Shown here one piece after another: positions 52,184 through 60,527 of a stretch of DNA of 64,000 nucleotides. The notes beneath the pieces were generated by a model. It saw only the letters and a program-made list of their open reading frames with translations, ran no database searches and was not told the origin of the DNA. Every line of letters starts with the position of its first letter. Within the stretch, counting starts at the first letter, position 1. The stretch lies in the NCBI RefSeq assembly GCF_043641555.1, contig NZ_JBHZRJ010000005.1, forward strand, positions 186,001 through 250,000. Direction: 5' to 3'. Source of the DNA: Saccharospirillum alexandrii_A. GTDB lineage: Bacteria; Pseudomonadota; Gammaproteobacteria; Pseudomonadales; Natronospirillaceae. The translations under genes were made by a program, and so were the position numbers.

Positions 52184-53122
52184 TCAGGCTCCTGAGTGCT
52201 GCTGCCAGACTTCAATGGCGGCGGCCAGGTCTTCCAGCGACGCGCCAACCGATTTAAACACCGTGATCTCATCGCCGCGCTCGCGGCCCGGGGTTTTGCC
52301 ACGCAATAGATCGGCCAGGTCGGCACGAACATCGTCTAAAGTGAAATCGCTTTCGTCCATAGCCTGCAGCAGATCACCCGCTTCACCGCGGGCACCAGCG
52401 TAGGTATCGACGAACACCTTACCGCGGGTTATGGCCACGCTGTCGCACTCGCGCATGGTGGGTCGAAACGCACCAACCAGATCCAGATGCGCTCCGGGTT
52501 TGAGCCAGTCGCCCTTCACCAGGGCCTCGGTTGATAGCGTGGCACAGCTGACGATGTCGGCCTGGCTCACGCTGTCTGCCAGGTCGGTTACAACGCTGGT
52601 CTCAAAGCGGTTCTGATACTGCGTTGCCAGTGCTGCGGCTTTCTCCGGGTTGCGCCCCCAGACCTGCACTTTCCGAATGGGCCGCACACTGGCGTGGGCT
52701 TCAATCAGCATGGGTGCCAGCTTGCCGGTGCCGAGCACGACCAGCGTTGCCGCGTCAGGGTGCGCCAGTTCACGCGCGGCCAGGGCAGACGCGGCGGCGG
52801 TTCGACGCCGGGTCAGTTCGCTGCCATCGATACAGGCCAGAGGCTGACCGGTTTCGCCATTGCTGAGTAAATAGACCCCGGAAATGGCTGGCAGCCCGAC
52901 GGCAGCATTTTGCGGATAGACGTTGACCATTTTCACGCCCACATAGCCATCCGTTTGCCAGGCAGGCATCAGCAGCATGGTGGCTTCACCGTCTTTGCGA
53001 TGCATCGCATGATGGTGGCGTGGGGGCGCTTCAACACCGTCGACAAAAGCGCTCGCAATACGCTCGATCAGTGCCGGCCAGGCGAGCAACCGGGCCACCT
53101 GTTCGCTGCTAATAACTTCCAT
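52184..53122 (-). CDS. Ornithine cyclodeaminase / mu-crystallin family protein
   Basis: 312 residues. The family blocks YVGVKMVNVYPQNAAVGLPA, LACIDGSELTRRRTAAASALAA and the NAD site VVLGTGKLAPMLIEA are clear. Members include ornithine cyclodeaminase, alanine dehydrogenase, ketimine reductases and EutC of ectoine degradation, so the precise reaction is open. The ATG at 53122 has GGAGG six bases upstream; the open frame extends to 53200 but overlaps the promoter. It is first in the operon. Confidence 0.83.
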   Translation of the reverse strand: MEVISSEQVARLLAWPALIERIASAFVDGVEAPPRHHHAMHRKDGEATMLLMPAWQTDGYVGVKMVNVYPQNAAVGLPAISGVYLLSNGETGQPLACIDGSELTRRRTAAASALAARELAHPDAATLVVLGTGKLAPMLIEAHASVRPIRKVQVWGRNPEKAAALATQYQNRFETSVVTDLADSVSQADIVSCATLSTEALVKGDWLKPGAHLDLVGAFRPTMRECDSVAITRGKVFVDTYAGARGEAGDLLQAMDESDFTLDDVRADLADLLRGKTPGRERGDEITVFKSVGASLEDLAAAIEVWQQHSGA

Positions 53123-53168
53123 TGACTGCCTCCGTGTCCTTGATGAACGCTGCTCAATTTGGATTTTC

Positions 53169-53196
53169 ATCATACGAGGCTGACCCTCTGTTGCAA
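53169..53196 (-). promoter_or_regulatory. Promoter of the amine catabolic operon
   Basis: On the minus strand TTGCAA (53196-53191), 16 bases, TATGAT (53174-53169). The expected start would give a leader of about 40 bases before the ATG at 53122. No regulator gene is adjacent. Confidence 0.5.
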
Positions 53197-53416
53197 GCAC
53201 AGTACCGTCTAAGCGTCAGCTTACTGACCGCTTTAACCGATTTTCGCTGAACACAGCTCGCTCGTTTGCTTGCATTGCTGGCCCTGTATCTATACTCCGC
53301 CGAACTCCCCCAATTGGAGCTTGTTGTTGGTTGCTGGGCGCACTTGAAGAAAAGGAAGGTGTAAACATCAGTCTAAGTGTTAAGCTGGGCCTGGATGCAT
53401 TGTTCTGAATACGCTG

Positions 53417-55894
53417 ATGACATCAAAAGGACAGCTTGCCACGACAGGGAACCGTGACATCGAACCGCCTTCCAGAGGCTGGTTGGGTAGCTGGGTCCCG
53501 TGGCATTCACCTCCCCTACAGCGATGCCTTGGTATCGCCTCTGTTCTGACGTTTCTGGCGTTCGGCCTGGCCGGTATATTGTTTACCGGGGCGGCCAATG
53601 CCGAGATCCGGTTGTCGCAAATCAACAACCATCTAACGCTGAATGCACTCAACGGTGGGCTGCTGCCCCTCGATACGCCCCCCAGCCTTGATGCTTTGCC
53701 GCAGACGTTCGAAAGCACCCCGAATTTTGGCTATATCCGCGACGACCAAAAAGCCTGGCTGGCGCTGAGTGTCGTGAATGACACCGAGCGATCCGACTGG
53801 ACGCTGGCCATCAACGCCGAAGCCGCCGATTACGTGGATGTCTACTCGGTTATGGCGGGCCAGGCCATTGACCTTAATTCCCCCCTGTTTATCGCCGGCG
53901 ACCGTCGCCCCAGCGACCTGCGCCGCTATCCGTTCCCCGGTTACCTGGTGCCAATAGCCATTGCCCCCGGTGACACCCGGGAAATATACATCGCCGCCTA
54001 TGGTCGCAGCACCCTCGCGCTCGACGTCAGTCTGAACGATGAAAACTCGCAGATACACTCGGCCACCCGCGAAATGCTGCTCGATGTACTGCTGATCACG
54101 CTCAGTGGCGCCATGCTGCTGTTCAACCTGGTGATGTGGCAGGTAGACAGAGACCGTTTCCGCTTCAATTACCTGATCTACCTAAGCGGCATGATTCTGT
54201 TTTCGGTATACAACTCGGGGCTTGGCTACCTCTACCTCTGGCCAAATTCCACTTTTATTCAGCAAAATGCCGCGTTTTTCGGGCTGGCGATGTTCTTCTG
54301 GGGTGGCTACAGCTTTTGCCAGCATTTTCTGCGCACCCGCACCCATTATCCGCGACTGCACCACGTGCTGAGCGGGCTGCGCTGGTTGGGTATTGCATCG
54401 ATTCCCTTTGGCCTGCTGGATATGATCAGCCATGCGGTCACCATTGTGACCCTGGCCAACCTGATCTTTTTTGTAACGGTTATCTATCTCGGCATCAGTG
54501 CCACCCAAAAAGGCCTGAACTCGGCGCCGCTGTTTCTGATCAGCTGGTCGGGCATGGTGATCTGTGCTGTTATCTACAACCTCTATGTGCAGGGTGTGCT
54601 GCCTTCCAACTTTTTTGTACAGCGTGCCCTGTTGTTTGGTGTGGCTTCTGAGTCGCTGTTGATGTCCGTGGCCCAGGCCAATTACCTGCGCAACGACCAT
54701 CGCGCGCGCGAAGAGCGTGAAGCCGAAGCCAAAGAAGAAGCCCTTCAGACCCTGGCCCGGCTCGATCAGGCCTTACAGGATGCCCGCGACGCCAATCGCA
54801 GCAAAGATGAATTCCTGCGTCTGGTCAGCCATGAATTGCGCACCCCTATCACCCATGCGCTGGGTGCACTGGCCGAACTGGCCAGCAGCCCGCTGAAAGC
54901 CCGGCAGCAGGAATTGCTGTATTTGCTGCAAAATGCGACTCACACCACTCACCACCAGGTAGAAAGCCTGCTTTCCTATGCCGAATTACTGGCCTACCCG
55001 GTGGTCAGCCGCCCGGCAGTGGTTGACGTGCGCAGCCGACTGCAGGATTGCAAAAACCGGCTGTCAGCGGCCTTCTCGACCCACGGCCGGGCCTGTACCC
55101 TGATCGGGGCCGACACCCTGCCCGGCGCCTTGTCACTCGACTGGCACAACACCCAGCATATTCTGGATCACTTGCTCGACAATGCCCTGCAGCACAGCCA
55201 GTCCGGCGATATTGAAATGAGTGCGCATTTCGACGCCACTGCCCAGCGGCTGAATCTGACCCTGCGCCAGCCCAACCCCATTGATACCATTCATACACCA
55301 CCGGTGACCGAGCCGACCAACCCCGAAAACCCGGCCGACAAATCGCCCCTCTCGGGCCCGACGCTTAACCTCTACCTCAGCCAGGCCTTCGCCGACATTC
55401 TGGGCGCCGAACTGAGCCGTGACCAACAGATCGACCACACCCTGACCCGGCTGAGCCTGCCTTGTACCAGCGCTCCCGAGCAGGAGGGCGTTACTGCTGA
55501 AGCGGCGCCCCTGGCGGGCAGCAAAGTCCTGATCGTCGAAGACAATCTGCTTAACCTGAAACTGCTGACCGCCATTCTGGAACGGGAGCGGTGTGAACTG
55601 GAAGTCGCCTACGACGGACTGGGCGCGGTGGAGCAAGCCGCTGCGGTTCAATACGATTTCATTTTGATGGACTGTCAGATGCCGAAGATGGACGGCTTCG
55701 AAGCCACCCGCCAGATCCGCAAGAGCGATGGCCCCAACGCCAACACCCCCATTCTGGCCATCACCGCCAACACCATGGAACGCGATCGCGACGAAGCCTT
55801 CTCGGCGGGCATGGATGACCTGATCCCCAAACCCTTCTCCCGACCGATGCTGGTAGAGCGCCTGCTGCACTGGCAACAGCGCCGCCTAACCTGA
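53417..55894 (+). CDS. 7TMR-DISM hybrid sensor histidine kinase / response regulator
   Basis: 825 residues. A membrane or signal segment is at 38-62, a periplasmic DISMED2-type sensor at about 65-210, seven helices at about 212-420 and a coiled coil at about 425-465. HisKA contains FLRLVSHELRTPITHAL with the phospho-histidine near 472. The ATPase region keeps an N-box-like LDNALQHS, but no DxGxG box is seen, so kinase activity is doubtful. A C-terminal receiver (about 695-820) keeps VEDN and the phospho-acceptor in DFILMDCQMPKMDGFEATR. The ATG has no clear ribosome site. No partner regulator is adjacent. Confidence 0.8.
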   Translation: MTSKGQLATTGNRDIEPPSRGWLGSWVPWHSPPLQRCLGIASVLTFLAFGLAGILFTGAANAEIRLSQINNHLTLNALNGGLLPLDTPPSLDALPQTFESTPNFGYIRDDQKAWLALSVVNDTERSDWTLAINAEAADYVDVYSVMAGQAIDLNSPLFIAGDRRPSDLRRYPFPGYLVPIAIAPGDTREIYIAAYGRSTLALDVSLNDENSQIHSATREMLLDVLLITLSGAMLLFNLVMWQVDRDRFRFNYLIYLSGMILFSVYNSGLGYLYLWPNSTFIQQNAAFFGLAMFFWGGYSFCQHFLRTRTHYPRLHHVLSGLRWLGIASIPFGLLDMISHAVTIVTLANLIFFVTVIYLGISATQKGLNSAPLFLISWSGMVICAVIYNLYVQGVLPSNFFVQRALLFGVASESLLMSVAQANYLRNDHRAREEREAEAKEEALQTLARLDQALQDARDANRSKDEFLRLVSHELRTPITHALGALAELASSPLKARQQELLYLLQNATHTTHHQVESLLSYAELLAYPVVSRPAVVDVRSRLQDCKNRLSAAFSTHGRACTLIGADTLPGALSLDWHNTQHILDHLLDNALQHSQSGDIEMSAHFDATAQRLNLTLRQPNPIDTIHTPPVTEPTNPENPADKSPLSGPTLNLYLSQAFADILGAELSRDQQIDHTLTRLSLPCTSAPEQEGVTAEAAPLAGSKVLIVEDNLLNLKLLTAILERERCELEVAYDGLGAVEQAAAVQYDFILMDCQMPKMDGFEATRQIRKSDGPNANTPILAITANTMERDRDEAFSAGMDDLIPKPFSRPMLVERLLHWQQRRLT

Positions 55895-55995
55895 CTGCCC
55901 GCTGAACCCGTGTCGGCATCTTTACGCGCATCAACTGGCCCGGGCTGGCATCGCGAGGTAAGGTTGCTATACAGAGTTTTGACAGACCGCTGACG

Positions 55996-56568
55996 ATGCC
56001 CACAAAATCGATGTTACCAGCCGACGACCTGACGCCCACCTGCCACCTGCGCAACCTGATGCTGATCACCACGGCCAGCCTGTTTCTGGCCGGCTGCGCT
56101 GGGTACCAGAGCTATGAAGCGGGCTCGTACAGCCAGCCCGTGGCTACCGGTCAGACCGCCCCGTCACCTGGCAGCACCAGCACCGCCCCGTCCAGCCATT
56201 CCGCCGTCGTGAGCCAGTTACAACAGGTCTACCAGCGCTATCAGGGCACGCCCTACCGCTACGGCGGCACCACGCCCGCTGGGTTCGATTGTTCAGGATT
56301 CATCGTAACGGCCTACCGGGAAGGGCTGAACCGCACTGTGCCCCGCACCACTGAGTTAATGCTAAGCCAGGGTCAATTTGTACGACGGGATCAGTTGCGC
56401 GAAGGGGATATCGTTTTCTTCCGCATCGGTGGGAAAGACCAGCATGCAGGCATTTACCTCGGGGAGAACCGCTTTATTCATTCGGCCACGTCGGTTGGCG
56501 TAACAGAGTCATCACTCGGCAACGCCTATTGGCAACAGCGGTACTCCCAGGCGAGGCGCTTTCTTTAG
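55996..56568 (+). CDS. NlpC/P60 family lipoprotein (cell-wall peptidase)
   Basis: 190 residues. The lipobox LAGC with C34 follows a hydrophobic stretch (22-33), so the protein is lipidated and probably outer-membrane bound. A Ser/Thr/Pro-rich linker (about 44-70) leads to an NlpC/P60 domain: catalytic C99 in GFDCSGF, H150 in DQHAGIYLG, and a third polar residue at H162 in FIHSATS. These enzymes cut D-Glu-meso-diaminopimelate bonds in peptidoglycan stems (Spr/MepS type). The N terminus is longer than usual; the ATG at residue 22 may be the true start. Confidence 0.85.
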   Translation: MPTKSMLPADDLTPTCHLRNLMLITTASLFLAGCAGYQSYEAGSYSQPVATGQTAPSPGSTSTAPSSHSAVVSQLQQVYQRYQGTPYRYGGTTPAGFDCSGFIVTAYREGLNRTVPRTTELMLSQGQFVRRDQLREGDIVFFRIGGKDQHAGIYLGENRFIHSATSVGVTESSLGNAYWQQRYSQARRFL

Positions 56569-56575
56569 TGGTTTG

Positions 56576-56749
56576 GTTTCGGAGTTCGACTTTGTTGTGT
56601 TGCCAAAAATCCGTGCCAGGCACCGGGTGTGTCTATACGGGGTCGGCGTAAACCCATCCATGGGGCCTAGACCGCAACATCCATGTTGCGGACTACCCCG
56701 GATAGACACACCCGGCGCATGGCACTCAGTTGGTTGCGAACTCCAAAAC
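56576..56749. repeat. Structured intergenic repeat, copy E
   Basis: Arms of 30 bp at 56613-56642 and 56696-56725 carry CACCGGGTGTGTCTATACGG and a near complement. The core has CCCATCCATGGGG, CCTAGA and GCAACATCCATGTTGC. An outer pair GTTTCGGAGTTCG (56576-56588) and CGAACTCCAAAAC (56737-56749) closes it. The element fills almost exactly the space between two convergent stop codons, so it may also terminate transcription. Confidence 0.85.
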
Positions 56750-56757
56750 CCAAGCAG

Positions 56758-57792
56758 CTACCTCAGCGGCGGGGCGTACAGTAAGCCGCCTTTGTTCCAC
56801 AGCTGATTCAGCCCCCGCTCGAAGCCCAGTGGTGAATCCACACCGACGTTACGTTCAAACACCTCGCTGTAATTGCCCACCTGTCGGATTATCTGATAGG
56901 CCCAGTCGGCTGTCAGGCCCATGGCGCGGCCGGTGTCTGCGTTCACGCCGAGCATGCGCTGGATCACGGGTTTGGGGGATTCCCGCATGGCGTCGACATT
57001 GCTCTGGTTAACGCCGTATTCCTCGGCATTGACCATGGCGTAGACCGTCCATTTGACGATGTTGTACCACTGCATGTCGTCCTGCCGAACGGCCGGACCC
57101 AGGGGTTCCTTGGAAATGACCTCAGACAGAATGGTGACGGCCTGAGGGTTTTTGAGCCGGGTGCGCTGGGCATACAGCTGCGACAGATCGGAGGTTAAGA
57201 CGTTGCACCGGCCGGCCTCGAAGCCGCGCAGCGTCTGGTCGGAAGTGGCGAAGACCACGGGCTGGTAGTTCATGCCGGTTTCCCGGAAGTAATCAGCCAC
57301 ATTCAATTCGCTGGTGGTACCGCCCTGAATGCAGATCGCCGCGCCATCCAGTTCCGGTAGCCCGCTGATCCCTGAAGACTGGGTAACCATAAAGCCCTGG
57401 CCATCGTAGAACACAATGCCCGCGAAGATCATGCCGAGGGTAGTGTCCCGGGCGTGGGTCCAGGTGGTGTTGCGCGACAGCATATCCACTTCGCCGGAGC
57501 TTAGGGCGTTAAACCGGTCGCTTGGCGGCAGTGGCGTGTAGCGTACTTTGCTGGCATCGCCCAGCACTGCTGCAGCGACAGCCCGGCAGACATCCACATC
57601 GAGACCGCTCCAGCGTCCTTCGGCATCGGGGTTCGAGAAGCCGGGAATCCCGGTCGAGACGCCGCAATCGAGGTAGTTTTTGCTGCGCACATCACTGAGT
57701 GTCGAGGCCTGCGAAGCGGTTGCCAACAGTGTCAGCCCCGCCATAACCCCCATCATTCGACGCCCTGCGGACGCTACTGCCTTGCTGCCCAT
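56758..57792 (-). CDS. AapJ-like general L-amino acid ABC transporter substrate-binding protein
   Basis: 344 residues. A signal peptide (about 1-29, MMGVMAGLTLLATASQAS) precedes a type 2 periplasmic binding fold. The sequences LDCGVSTGIPGFSNPDAEGRWSGLDVDVCRAVAAA and LSRNTTWTHARDTTLG are the AapJ/BztA signature (given here in short as CGVSTG, GLDVDVCRA and SRNTTWT-RD). The AapQ, AapM and AapP partners are not adjacent, so it must use a transporter encoded elsewhere or act as a stray receptor. The ATG start is at 57792. Confidence 0.85.
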   Translation of the reverse strand: MGSKAVASAGRRMMGVMAGLTLLATASQASTLSDVRSKNYLDCGVSTGIPGFSNPDAEGRWSGLDVDVCRAVAAAVLGDASKVRYTPLPPSDRFNALSSGEVDMLSRNTTWTHARDTTLGMIFAGIVFYDGQGFMVTQSSGISGLPELDGAAICIQGGTTSELNVADYFRETGMNYQPVVFATSDQTLRGFEAGRCNVLTSDLSQLYAQRTRLKNPQAVTILSEVISKEPLGPAVRQDDMQWYNIVKWTVYAMVNAEEYGVNQSNVDAMRESPKPVIQRMLGVNADTGRAMGLTADWAYQIIRQVGNYSEVFERNVGVDSPLGFERGLNQLWNKGGLLYAPPLR

Positions 57793-57934
57793 TCTGAACC
57801 CCTGCTGTCGCTACCCGAGCCCGGTGGCACCGGGTGTTTGAGCCTGGTTAACACGGCCCTTCGGTTGTCCCGTACGATCATCGGTACTGGCACCGGTACA
57901 GGCTGATGGAAGCAGCCTGACCACCCCCTATCAT

Positions 57935-58777
57935 TTACCGGCTGACCGATCCGGTCAAGGAGGGCAGATCGAGCCCCAGATCCGGGCTGCGCATAGTGCC
58001 GGACCAGTTCATACCGAGGCTCGACGGCCATTCGCCGCTGCGCAGGGCTTCGAGCAAGGAAACGCCCAGCCCTCCAAACCCCAGCGACACCTCGGTCGTC
58101 TGGCGCTGGGTAACGCCAGCGCCGATGTCCATTTCCGACAGTGACATTCTTGACAGACTGCGCCCGTCGGCTTCGATGCCCACATTGAAGGGGCCGGTTG
58201 CAAGGTCAAAGCGGTTCGGGTTGGTGACCACCAGGTCCAGTGCCAGCGTCAGGCTGGTGAAGCCGATGTCTTCGACCCGCCAGTCAGCCAGACTGACCTG
58301 AGGCGATTTCGGCACCGGCACGGTAAAGTCGTGCGACCAGTCGAGCTGGCGCGCGCCCAACACGGGCACCGACAGCGTCGGTTGCAGTTTCAGTTCCAGG
58401 TTGGCTTCGCCAGCGGCGTAGGCCTCACGTGCACGCTGCAGCAGTCCAGCGGCGGTGACGGTCCAGTCGAATTCCAGGGTGGTGGATGAACGAGCCGCCA
58501 GGCCATTCAATGTCGGGGTGCCCAGGTCGATCCAGGGCTCTCCGTCGAGCCAAAGCTGGGCGGCAAATTCGGTGATCGGCAGGCGATAGGCGTTGGGGTT
58601 GGTCAGTTTAACCTGGCTGGAGCCGTTGACGCCTGTCCAGGTAATGCCGGTCAGCCGGGTGGACTGGTGATCAAAGCTGGGCTGGCGATAGGCATTGTCC
58701 ACCCCAAAACCGGCACAACCGCTGAGTATGAAGGCGGTGGCAATCAGGCCACCCAGACTTAACCATTGCTGACGCAT
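57935..58777 (-). CDS. LEA type 2 (WHy) domain lipoprotein
   Basis: 280 residues. The lipobox LSGC with C21 follows the hydrophobic stretch LSLGGLIATAFI, so it is a lipoprotein. Two WHy/LEA2-like beta domains (about 40-145 and 155-270) are suggested by paired patterns: KLTNPNAYRLPITEFAAQLW in the first and VTNPNRFDLATGPFNVGIEA in the second. These domains bind hydrophobic or membrane partners and are linked to desiccation and stress tolerance in some organisms. I prefer the ATG at 58777, since it gives a normal lipoprotein signal; a frame extends 11 codons upstream. Confidence 0.75.
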   Translation of the reverse strand: MRQQWLSLGGLIATAFILSGCAGFGVDNAYRQPSFDHQSTRLTGITWTGVNGSSQVKLTNPNAYRLPITEFAAQLWLDGEPWIDLGTPTLNGLAARSSTTLEFDWTVTAAGLLQRAREAYAAGEANLELKLQPTLSVPVLGARQLDWSHDFTVPVPKSPQVSLADWRVEDIGFTSLTLALDLVVTNPNRFDLATGPFNVGIEADGRSLSRMSLSEMDIGAGVTQRQTTEVSLGFGGLGVSLLEALRSGEWPSSLGMNWSGTMRSPDLGLDLPSLTGSVSR

Positions 58778-58916
58778 AGTGTCGATTCCATTAACTTGGG
58801 AAAGCTCCACTCTACTGGATCTGACCTTTAAGGTCGCGCCTCAGATCAGCAATTTTCACGATCTACTCAATGGGTAATCTTCGGGTTGAATTACCAACGC
58901 AACTTTGTTGCCAGGC

Positions 58917-59094
58917 GGGCAGCCGGGTAGGCTCATTGAAGGCACGCTGTAAATACTTCCCTGTAAGCTCGAAGACCGGATATGAATCCCCTCCATGGGA
59001 TTCACCCTTCGGGCTCGCTGCGCTCATGCTAAAACGCTCCCGGCGTTTTAGTCCATGCGGTCTAACGGCCTTCAATGAGCCTACCCGGCCGCCC
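58917..59094. repeat. Structured intergenic repeat, copy F (divergent, compound)
   Basis: Terminal arms of 28 bp at 58917-58944 and 59067-59094 pair with two mismatches (GCCGGGTAGGCTCATTGAAG and complement). Inside are two further hairpins, TGAATCCC/GGGATTCA near 58983-59005 and CTAAAACGC/GCGTTTTAG near 59031-59052, and a core relic AATACTTCCCTGTAAGCT related to copy G. It lies in the 342-bp gap between the LEA2 lipoprotein and the AGE-family gene, and nothing else is seen there. Confidence 0.75.
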
Positions 59095-59119
59095 TTCGCT
59101 GCTTTTCAGGTCGCAACGA

Positions 59120-60292
59120 TTACTGCATCACTCTGAGCACTTCCAGACAGGCGCACAAAGTATGGTAGTCACACTTGGCACCGGCGGCGCTCTTCTCGTT
59201 GGAGACTTTGCGATTATCCCGGTACAGCACACGGAACCAGGCGCCGTGGTCGTGATCGACGAAGTGGTCCCAGCTGTATTGCCACAGCTGCTGGTAGCAG
59301 TCCCGATAGTGTTCGTCTCCGGTTGCCTGTAACAGCAGCGCGGCGGCGGCAAAGCTTTCAGCCTGCACCCAGAAGTATTTGTCGTCATCGCACCAGTTGC
59401 CTTGCGGATCGAAGCCGTAGACCAGGCCGCCGTGTTCGGCATCCCAACTGCTTTGCCAGGCGCGGTCGAACAGGCTTTTGGCGCGGTCGATATAACGGGT
59501 TTGCGGATCGTGACGGTGCAGCATCAGCAGCAACTTGGTCCACTCGGTCTGGTGGCCTGGCTGGAAGCCCCAGGGGCGGTAGAGGTTTTTCGGGTCGTCT
59601 TTGTTGTAATCCCAGTCGATGTTGAAATCGGTTGTGTAATGCTCCCAGACCAGTCCGTCGGTCAGGTCGGCCTGTCGGAAGGCGATGTTGTTGGCGAGGG
59701 TTGTGGCGCGTTCGAGAAAGCGTGCGTTCTGGCTGGCTTCATAGGCGGCGATCATGGCTTCGCACAGGTGCATGTTTGAGTTCTGGCCGCGGTAGTCGCT
59801 GAGTACGCCGTCGGCACTGAGTTCGTCGGCATAGAGGCCGTATTCAGCTTGCCAGAAGCGTTGTTCGAGCAAATCGTAGGTGCGATGCAGCGGGTCTGCA
59901 CTGCCAATGACGCCGGCTTTCAGGCAGGCGGAATAAGCGAGCAATACGAAGGCATAGCCGTAGGCTTGCTGTGTCAGGTCTTCGGGCTCATGGTCACGCA
60001 GGGTCCAGGCGTACAACCCTTCCTCTTCACGCCAGTGCACTTGCTCGACATAATCCAGACCACGACGGGCGCGAATGCGATACTCCTCAAGGTCGAAATG
60101 CAGACCAGCCAGGGCGTAGTTCACCACCAGGCGGGTACTGCTGACCAATTGGCGAAAGCCGGGGTCGAAGACATCGCCGTTGTCACAGTAATTATGAAAG
60201 AAACCACCGCTCGGGTCGTCAACTCTCGGGTCGTAAAACGCCAGTATCGACTGACAATGCTGATTCAGAAAATCACGATCATAGAAATTCAC
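59120..60292 (-). CDS. AGE family isomerase/epimerase (D-mannose isomerase-like)
   Basis: 390-residue (alpha/alpha)6-barrel protein of the N-acylglucosamine 2-epimerase superfamily. Visible family motifs are WTLRDHEPEDLTQQAYGYAF, LYRPWGFQPGHQTEWTKLLL, FWVQAESFAAAALL and the C-terminal CDYHTLCACLEV; conserved histidines lie in GHQTEW and CDYHT. The likely reaction is mannose to fructose, as in the YihS/ManI group, because the neighbours are a LacI regulator and a beta-mannosidase. The GTG start at 60292 has GAGGAC seven bases upstream. Confidence 0.8.
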   Translation of the reverse strand: MNFYDRDFLNQHCQSILAFYDPRVDDPSGGFFHNYCDNGDVFDPGFRQLVSSTRLVVNYALAGLHFDLEEYRIRARRGLDYVEQVHWREEEGLYAWTLRDHEPEDLTQQAYGYAFVLLAYSACLKAGVIGSADPLHRTYDLLEQRFWQAEYGLYADELSADGVLSDYRGQNSNMHLCEAMIAAYEASQNARFLERATTLANNIAFRQADLTDGLVWEHYTTDFNIDWDYNKDDPKNLYRPWGFQPGHQTEWTKLLLMLHRHDPQTRYIDRAKSLFDRAWQSSWDAEHGGLVYGFDPQGNWCDDDKYFWVQAESFAAAALLLQATGDEHYRDCYQQLWQYSWDHFVDHDHGAWFRVLYRDNRKVSNEKSAAGAKCDYHTLCACLEVLRVMQ

Positions 60293-60362
60293 AGAGCGGT
60301 CCTCGTTGTATTTATTTACTCAGGTTTCGAATGCCAATTTGAATACACTGCCACGAGTCCGC

Positions 60363-60471
60363 GACAGGAGGCGGGTATGCTTTTTTGGGGCCGCCGTGAA
60401 TACCTCCCTGTAGGCTTAACTTCGGCATCCATGCCTCAGATATCCCCAAATAAGCACACCCACCCCCTGTC
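60363..60471. repeat. Structured intergenic repeat, copy G
   Basis: Arms of 28 bp at 60363-60390 and 60444-60471 (GGGTATGCTTTTTTGGGG and a near complement). The core reads GTGAATACCTCCCTGTAGGC, then TTCGGCATCCATGCC. It is a shorter form with a single arm pair. It lies in the 235-bp gap between the AGE-family gene and lacI. Confidence 0.8.
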
Positions 60472-60527
60472 TCTAGTCTATTGCGGCCTCCTGAATTTGA
60501 GCTAGAAGACGCTCATCTTGGTACCTG

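Noticed and set aside
58917..59094. Group II intron or riboswitch in copy F
   Set aside because: No domain V-like hairpin, no intron-encoded protein and no aptamer-like conserved block upstream of a gene; long terminal inverted repeats explain it better.
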